Below, one piece after another: positions 6,317 to 11,005 of a stretch of 11,005 nt of DNA. The DNA is from Flavobacteriaceae bacterium (GTDB lineage: Bacteria; Bacteroidota; Bacteroidia; Flavobacteriales; Flavobacteriaceae), in assembly GCA_030590765.1 (NCBI GenBank), contig JAUVCP010000033.1:1-11005 (forward strand). Reading direction: 5' to 3'. The notes beneath the pieces are model-generated. The model did no database searches. It was not told the origin of the DNA and saw only the letters and a list, made by a program, of their open reading frames with translations. The translations under genes were made by a program, and so were the position numbers. How positions within the stretch are numbered: position 1 is the stretch's first letter; every line of letters begins with the position of its first letter.

Positions 6317-7951
6317 CTAATTTGTGTCAGCTGTACTAACTCGCTCTCCATTAAGCCAGGTTTCTTTTACTTTTATATCGGGAATTTTATCTAAATCAAT
6401 TTTCATAATATCTTTATCTAATATAACAAAATCAGCAAATTTACCAGGTTCAATACTTCCTTTTTCATTTTCTTCAAAATTGGCATAGGCAGCCCAGATT
6501 GTCATTCCTTTTAATGTTTCCTCTCTTGTTAAGCCATTTTCAATTTCAAATCCACCATCAGGGTAGCCTTTTGTATCTTTTCTGGCAACAGCAGCATAAA
6601 AAGTAAGCATGGGGTTTACCTTCTCAACAGGAAAATCTGTTCCTAAAGCTACTTTACCATTAATTTCCAATAGTTTTTTATATGCATATGCGTTTTTAAT
6701 TCTCTCACTTCCCAACCTATCTTCTGCCCAATACATATCACTTGTAGCATGGGTTGGTTGTATAGAAGGAATAATATCAGTAAAATAATAAAAGTCACTT
6801 GGTGCAATTATTTGTGCATGTTCCATACGCCAGCGCCTATTTGTTTGACTTTTTAAAACATCTGCATAAGTTTTTAAAATAAAAGCATTTGCTGAATCCC
6901 CTATTGCGTGGGTATTCATTTGAAAATCTGAATTGGCAATTGCTTTGGCAATCTTTCGAAGCGTTTCGGAATCAGTTACCATGGCACCGAAATGTTTATC
7001 TCTATCGCTATAAGGTTTTTTTAAAGCGGCACCTCTAGACCCTAAAGCGCCATCTGCATAAACTTTGAAGGAACGAACGTTTAGTCTATCCGATTTAAAA
7101 ATACCATTTTCAATATAATGCTCCAGATTTTTTTCACTAACTGAAACCATTGCATAAATTCTAATGCTTAATTCATTTGCCAATTGCAGACTGTCAATTA
7201 GTTCAATGGTTTCTCTGCTTAATCCAGCATCATCAACCGTTGTTAGTCCATAGCTGAAACAATATCTTTCAGCATCTTTCAGAGCTTGTATAGCTTCATT
7301 TTTACTTTCTTTAGGGATGATTCTGGAAACCAAATCCATTGCATTATCGATTAAAACACCAGTAATTTTTCCGTTTTTTTTAATGATTTCACCGCCTTTG
7401 ATTTTAGTTTTTTCATTAATTCCAGCCAGATCTAATGCAGCCTGATTAGCGAGTAAGGCATGACCGTCAATTCTTCTAACAGCAACAGGTGTTTTAGGAA
7501 ATAATCTGTCTAATTTGTCTTTTGTTGGATATTCTTTTATCTTCCAGTCATTTTGATCCCATCCTCTTCCTGTAATAAAATTGCTGTTTTTTTCTTTTTG
7601 AAAAGATTTGATTTTTTCTAATACTTCCTCAAAGCTTTTTGTGCCAGTGAGATCAACTTTTTGCATAGACAATCCAAGACCATAAAAATGGCAATGTGCG
7701 TCGATTAGACCGGGGTATATGATTTTTCCCTTAGCATTGTATTCTTTTGTAGCCTTAAAATTTGATTTAATTTCTTTGGATGTTCCAACCCCAACAAACT
7801 TTCCGTTTGTTATCGCAAAAGCTTCAGCCATGCTAAAACCTTCATCAACTGTATAGATTTTTGCATTTGTAACGATATAATCTGCGTGCTGCTTATCTGT
7901 ACAGGAAAAAAAAGACAACAACAAGACAAAGCATATAAGGGGTTTATACAT
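6317..7951 (-). CDS. Exported amidohydrolase-3 (YtcJ-like) lipoprotein
   Basis: A 544-residue metal-dependent hydrolase of the amidohydrolase superfamily, family 3 (YtcJ / N-substituted formamide deformylase-like). Residues 1-17 look like a lipoprotein signal peptide (LICFVLLLSFFSC, lipid-attached Cys at C17), so it is probably anchored in the envelope. The metal-site motif D84-A-H86-C-H88 follows an N-terminal beta-sandwich segment (ADYIVTNAKIYTVD). Further metal or active-site residues are K296 and D300 in FKVYADGALGSRGA, H348 in NTHAIGDSA, H378 in MEHAQ and D439 in GTDFP. The C-terminal beta-sandwich returns with SIEPGKFADFVILDKD. The motif set is complete, so it should be an active enzyme. 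Substrates in this family are rarely known, and none can be assigned here. It is divergent from leuS, with 121 bp between them, and lies 98 bp upstream of the lacI-type gene in the same direction. No convincing promoter was found. Confidence 0.88.
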   Translation of the reverse strand: MYKPLICFVLLLSFFSCTDKQHADYIVTNAKIYTVDEGFSMAEAFAITNGKFVGVGTSKEIKSNFKATKEYNAKGKIIYPGLIDAHCHFYGLGLSMQKVDLTGTKSFEEVLEKIKSFQKEKNSNFITGRGWDQNDWKIKEYPTKDKLDRLFPKTPVAVRRIDGHALLANQAALDLAGINEKTKIKGGEIIKKNGKITGVLIDNAMDLVSRIIPKESKNEAIQALKDAERYCFSYGLTTVDDAGLSRETIELIDSLQLANELSIRIYAMVSVSEKNLEHYIENGIFKSDRLNVRSFKVYADGALGSRGAALKKPYSDRDKHFGAMVTDSETLRKIAKAIANSDFQMNTHAIGDSANAFILKTYADVLKSQTNRRWRMEHAQIIAPSDFYYFTDIIPSIQPTHATSDMYWAEDRLGSERIKNAYAYKKLLEINGKVALGTDFPVEKVNPMLTFYAAVARKDTKGYPDGGFEIENGLTREETLKGMTIWAAYANFEENEKGSIEPGKFADFVILDKDIMKIDLDKIPDIKVKETWLNGERVSTADTN

Positions 7952-8017
7952 GGTTTTAAAACATTAAGATAATAATTTGCCTTGTAAAGGTAAGGATTAT
8001 TATACTATAAATACTAC

Positions 8018-8048
8018 TTTGTGCTTTGCTTCTTATGGAGTATCTTTG
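8018..8048 (+). promoter_or_regulatory. leuS promoter, Bacteroidota -33/-7 type
   Basis: TTTG (8018-8021), a 19-bp spacer and TATCTTTG (8041-8048) match the Bacteroidota promoter consensus TTTG / TAnnTTTG. Transcription would begin near 8054, leaving only about 19 nt of leader before the leuS ATG. That is too short for a T-box or attenuator. This is the best-formed promoter in the window and supports the phylum assignment. Confidence 0.6.
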
Positions 8049-8072
8049 CAAACTTTAAGAATTTAGCTACAG

Positions 8073-11005
8073 ATGAAATACAACTTCAATGAAATAGAGG
8101 CCAAATGGCAAAAATATTGGGCAGATAATCAGACTTTTAAAGCAGAAAACAGAAGTGATAAACCAAAATTTTATGCGTTAGATATGTTTCCTTATCCAAG
8201 CGGGGCAGGTCTACATGTTGGTCACCCACTAGGTTATATTGCAAGTGATATATATGCAAGATATAAAAGACATAAAGGATTTAATGTTTTACACCCCATG
8301 GGATATGATTCTTTTGGTTTGCCAGCAGAACAATATGCTATCCAGACTGGTCAGCATCCTGCAAAAACAACAGAAGAAAATATCAAAACATATCGTAGAC
8401 AATTAGATCAAATTGGTTTTTCATTTGACTGGAGTAGAGAAGTACGTACTTCTAATCTGGATTATTATAAATGGACTCAATGGATATTTATCCAGCTTTT
8501 TGAATCGTATTATTGTAAAGATGCAGATCAGGCACGCCCAATTGATGAATTGGTTGAAGTTTTTAATCTGGAGGGGAATGGGAAGATAAATGCTGTTACT
8601 GATGATGATGTTGAGTTGTTTACCACAGAGGAATGGAAAAATTATTCCAACCAGAAGCAGCAGGAAATATTAGCTAAATATCGCCTGACTTTTTTATCAG
8701 AAACCGAGGTGAACTGGTGTCCAGATTTGGGAACTGTTTTGGCAAATGATGAAATTGTAAATGGTGTTTCAGAAAGAGGAGGTCATACTGTTGTTCGCAA
8801 AAAAATGAAACAATGGTCTATGAGAATCACTGCTTATGCGCAAAGATTATTAGATGGTTTAAATACCATTGATTGGCCACAACCTTTAAAAGATTCGCAA
8901 ATAAACTGGATTGGGAGATCAGAGGGGGCGATGGTTACATTTAAAGTCCTATCCCCAACCCTTTCCGTCGGAAAGGGAGTTCGGGATGCGGGTTATTTAA
9001 CAGGTAACCCTGATTTAGCTGGCATAATGTTGGAAAAGGCAAAAGAAATGAGAGCGAATCCAACTCAAGCAGAATCAGTTCTTTGGCAACAATTAAAGAG
9101 TAAAAAGTTAGGTATTAAGTTTAGGCAACAACATTTGATAGAAGAATTTATAGTTGACTTTGTATGTTTAAAAAAGAAATTAATAATTGAAGTTGATGGT
9201 AAAATTCACGATTCTCAAGTGGAGAAAGATAAAGAAAGGACTTTAAAGCTTGAGAATAAGGGATATAAAATAATTCGCTTTAAAAATAAAGAAATAAATA
9301 GTAATTGTGACAAAGTAGTTGAAAGAATTAAACTAGAGTTAGAGAACAGGAAAGTCCTTCCCTCTGGGAAGGATTTAGGATGGGAAATTAATGTATTTAC
9401 AACCCGCCCCGATACCATTTTTGGGGTGTCATTTATGACCTTAGCTCCAGAACATGAATTAGTAGAAAAAATCACTACCGAAGAATATAAAGCCAATATT
9501 CAAAAATATATAGAAGCAACTTCCAAAAGGAGCGAAAGAGATAGAATGGCCGATGTAAAAACTATTTCTGGTCAGTTTACAGGAGCATATGCAATTCATC
9601 CGTTTAACGGAAAAAAAATTCCTATCTGGATTGGCGATTATGTTTTAGCGAGTTACGGAACTGGTGCTGTAATGGCGGTTCCTTGTGGTGATCAAAGAGA
9701 TTATGATTTTGCAAAACATTTTGACATTAAAATTCCTAATATTTTCAAAGACATTGATATTTCTGAACAGGCATGTGAAGATAAAAGTGCTATAATCGCC
9801 AATTCTGAATTTATTTCGGATATGCCTGCAAAAAAAGCGATAAAAAGAATAATTTATGAGCTGGAACAAAAAGGAATTGGTGAAGGAAAAATAAATTATC
9901 GTTTACGTGATGCTGTGTTTTCCCGTCAAAGATATTGGGGAGAGCCATTTCCAGTTTTTTATAAAGATGATTTGCCTCAAATGATCGATGTTGAATATCT
10001 TCCGATTGAACTCCCTGAAGTAGAAAAATACCTGCCAACAAAAGATGGAAAACCACCATTAGGAAATGCTACTGTTTGGGCGTGGGATACCGTTCAAAAC
10101 AGAATAGTTGATAATGATAATATTGATCATAAAACGGTTTTTCCTTTAGAATTGAATACTATGCCTGGCTGGGCAGGTAGTTCCTGGTATTTCAATCGTT
10201 ATATGGATGCTCAGAATACTGAAAAACTTGCTAGTGAAGATGCTTTGAATTATTGGCAAGATATTGATCTGTATATCGGTGGTAGTGAACACGCTACAGG
10301 GCATTTGTTGTATTCTCGATTTTGGCAAAAATTTTTATTTGATAAAGGATTGGTTCCTGTTGATGAATATGCTAAAAAACTGATCAATCAAGGTATGATT
10401 CTCGGGACAAGCGCATTTGTTTATCGCTGGGAATTTGAAAATGGAGATACTTCAGGGAAACCGAAAAAAATGATTTTTGTTAGTAAAGATCTGATGGAGA
10501 AGATTATCAGGGAACGCAGTACCGTTGAGAATTCAAAACATAATTTAGATAATGATTCTATTGATCTGCTGGCAACCGCAAAAATAAAAAGTGATCCAAA
10601 AAATAAATGGTCACATTTTACACCAATTCATGCAGATGTTTCTTTTGTAAATGCATCTAACGAATTAGATATTGAAGCTTTTAAAAATTGGAGACCTGAA
10701 TATAAAGATGCGCAGTTTGTTTTAGAAGATGGAAAATTCATTGTTGGTCGTGAAGTAGAAAAGATGTCTAAATCAAAATACAATGTTGTAAACCCAGATG
10801 ATATTTGTGATGATTATGGAGCAGATACCTTGCGTTTGTACGAAATGTTCTTAGGTCCGTTAGAGCAGGCAAAGCCATGGAATACAGCGGGAATAACTGG
10901 TGTATATGGATTTTTGAAAAAACTTTGGAAACTTTATCACAATGGAGAGAACGGAGACTTCTATGTATCAAATGCAGAAGCAACCAAAGATGAACTGAAA
11001 ACTTT
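8073..11005 (+). CDS. leuS: Leucyl-tRNA synthetase with embedded DUF559 endonuclease domain (3' end outside window)
   Basis: Cytoplasmic class Ia leucyl-tRNA synthetase, which charges tRNA-Leu. An in-frame TAG at 8064-8066 fixes the ATG at 8073. The frame is open for 977 codons to the window edge, with the anticodon-binding C-terminus still to come. Landmarks: HVGH (H48-H51) for ATP binding; a Bacteroidota-type insertion around residues 160-190 before [19 protein letters not shown] leading into the CP1 editing domain; the editing motif FTTRPDT (442-448); [16 protein letters not shown] with the editing aspartate at D543; [13 protein letters not shown]; and KMSKS (897-901). Between K291-V292 and about E438 lies roughly 145 extra residues with a DUF559 nuclease domain, described separately. 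All synthetase motifs flanking the insert are intact and the frame is preserved, so the protein is probably functional and about 145 residues longer than its relatives. Divergent from the amidohydrolase gene. Confidence 0.93.
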   Translation, partial: MKYNFNEIEAKWQKYWADNQTFKAENRSDKPKFYALDMFPYPSGAGLHVGHPLGYIASDIYARYKRHKGFNVLHPMGYDSFGLPAEQYAIQTGQHPAKTTEENIKTYRRQLDQIGFSFDWSREVRTSNLDYYKWTQWIFIQLFESYYCKDADQARPIDELVEVFNLEGNGKINAVTDDDVELFTTEEWKNYSNQKQQEILAKYRLTFLSETEVNWCPDLGTVLANDEIVNGVSERGGHTVVRKKMKQWSMRITAYAQRLLDGLNTIDWPQPLKDSQINWIGRSEGAMVTFKVLSPTLSVGKGVRDAGYLTGNPDLAGIMLEKAKEMRANPTQAESVLWQQLKSKKLGIKFRQQHLIEEFIVDFVCLKKKLIIEVDGKIHDSQVEKDKERTLKLENKGYKIIRFKNKEINSNCDKVVERIKLELENRKVLPSGKDLGWEINVFTTRPDTIFGVSFMTLAPEHELVEKITTEEYKANIQKYIEATSKRSERDRMADVKTISGQFTGAYAIHPFNGKKIPIWIGDYVLASYGTGAVMAVPCGDQRDYDFAKHFDIKIPNIFKDIDISEQACEDKSAIIANSEFISDMPAKKAIKRIIYELEQKGIGEGKINYRLRDAVFSRQRYWGEPFPVFYKDDLPQMIDVEYLPIELPEVEKYLPTKDGKPPLGNATVWAWDTVQNRIVDNDNIDHKTVFPLELNTMPGWAGSSWYFNRYMDAQNTEKLASEDALNYWQDIDLYIGGSEHATGHLLYSRFWQKFLFDKGLVPVDEYAKKLINQGMILGTSAFVYRWEFENGDTSGKPKKMIFVSKDLMEKIIRERSTVENSKHNLDNDSIDLLATAKIKSDPKNKWSHFTPIHADVSFVNASNELDIEAFKNWRPEYKDAQFVLEDGKFIVGREVEKMSKSKYNVVNPDDICDDYGADTLRLYEMFLGPLEQAKPWNTAGITGVYGFLKKLWKLYHNGENGDFYVSNAEATKDELKT
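8951..8987. repeat. Left border hairpin of the DUF559 cassette
   Basis: Perfect 8-bp arms CCCTTTCC (8959-8966) and GGAAAGGG (8970-8977) enclose a 3-nt loop. Outer arms ATCCCC (8951-8956) and CGGGAT (8982-8987) extend it as an imperfect stem. It is much more GC-rich than the surrounding gene and is translated as part of LeuRS ([13 protein letters not shown]). It follows the direct repeat AAAGTCCT at 8943-8950. Confidence 0.7.
9351..9380. repeat. Right border hairpin of the DUF559 cassette
   Basis: Perfect 8-bp arms TCCTTCCC (9355-9362) and GGGAAGGA (9366-9373) enclose a 3-nt loop, with AAA/TTT outside extending the stem after one mismatch. The layout AAAGTCC...stem...GGATTTAGG resembles, from memory, a short palindromic repeat scattered through many Bacteroidota genomes. 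It is translated as [10 protein letters not shown] and begins with the same AAAGTCCT found at the left border. Confidence 0.7.

Larger units (their letters stand above)
8943..9383 (+). mobile_element. Palindrome-bordered DUF559 endonuclease cassette inserted in frame in leuS
   Basis: An approximately 440-bp insert in leuS encoding about 145 extra residues. Its core (from M319, ATG at 9027) is a DUF559/Vsr-like PD-(D/E)xK nuclease domain. It has [19 protein letters not shown], then [14 protein letters not shown] with D362, then IIEVDGKIH with E373, D375 and H379, then [20 protein letters not shown], and a C-terminal helix VVERIKLEL. These match the conserved residues of the family, so the domain appears intact. 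It has no stop codon and continues into [12 protein letters not shown] of LeuRS. Hairpins lie at both ends, and the direct repeat AAAGTCCT is found at 8943-8950 and 9351-9358, exactly 408 bp (136 codons) apart. Exact ends are uncertain because the uninterrupted leuS is not available. Vsr-type enzymes nick DNA; whether this domain cuts DNA or helps the element move is unknown. Confidence 0.75.

Noticed and set aside
8049..8072. T-box or leader attenuator controlling leuS
   Set aside because: The best promoter leaves only about 19 nt of leader, with no room for such structures.
8943..9383. Intein inside LeuRS
   Set aside because: The insert does not begin with Cys/Ser at a splice junction, does not end in His-Asn followed by Cys/Ser/Thr, and lacks Hint-domain blocks. 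The nuclease is DUF559-like rather than LAGLIDADG or HNH.
9684..9701. Damaged LeuRS editing site, because AVPCGDQRD differs from the E. coli AVPGHDQRD
   Set aside because: The essential Asp (D543) is present and, from memory, the CG variant is normal in Bacteroidota LeuRS.
9215..10983. Several minus-strand open frames inside leuS
   Set aside because: They are antisense shadows of a well-supported gene, with low-complexity, non-protein-like translations and no recognisable domains.
8073..11005. leuS as a frameshifted or broken gene because of the foreign segment
   Set aside because: Codon-by-codon reading from 8073 shows no stop to the window edge, and all synthetase motifs are in one frame before and after the insert.
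1..11005. CRISPR arrays, tRNA or rRNA genes, classical insertion sequences
   Set aside because: No regularly spaced direct repeats, cloverleaf-like sequences, rRNA signatures or transposase genes were seen on either strand.

Overview
The window is AT-rich and looks like part of a Bacteroidota chromosome. The evidence is the promoter grammar (TTTG at -33 and TAnnTTTG at -7, seen best before leuS), the lack of clear Shine-Dalgarno sites, the Bacteroidota-style insertions in the leucyl-tRNA synthetase, and the gene set (FucP/NagP-type sugar MFS transporter, ROK kinases, GH9 hydrolase, LacI regulator). The genus cannot be fixed from the sequence.

The left half (1-6218) is a compact sugar-utilisation locus. 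A leftward operon encodes an MFS sugar transporter, a ROK-family sugar kinase with intact motifs, and a second ROK paralogue whose phosphate-binding motifs are degraded and which runs off the left edge. Diverging from it across a 616-bp regulatory region is a secreted family 9 glycoside hydrolase. A convergent lacI-type regulator follows 19 bp after that gene. The proposed logic is that GH9 releases a sugar outside the cytoplasm, the MFS carrier imports it, a ROK kinase phosphorylates it, and the LacI protein senses it. The divergent region holds repeated TTGCACAA-like motifs that overlap candidate promoters on both sides, so they are the best operator candidates. No SusC/SusD pair is present.

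The middle (6317-7951) is a leftward gene for an exported, probably lipid-anchored, metal-dependent amidohydrolase of the YtcJ/amidohydrolase-3 type. Nothing ties it clearly to the sugar locus.

The right end (8073-11005) is a rightward leuS, cut by the window edge. Its most striking feature is an in-frame insertion of about 145 codons at the start of the CP1 editing domain. The insert encodes a complete DUF559/Vsr-like endonuclease domain with its probable catalytic D, E, D and H residues. It is bordered by two GC-rich hairpins that both begin next to the direct repeat AAAGTCCT. It has no stop codon and no intein signatures, so it should be translated as part of LeuRS. This looks like a palindrome-bordered mobile coding cassette that entered an essential gene without breaking it, and it is the main discovery candidate here.
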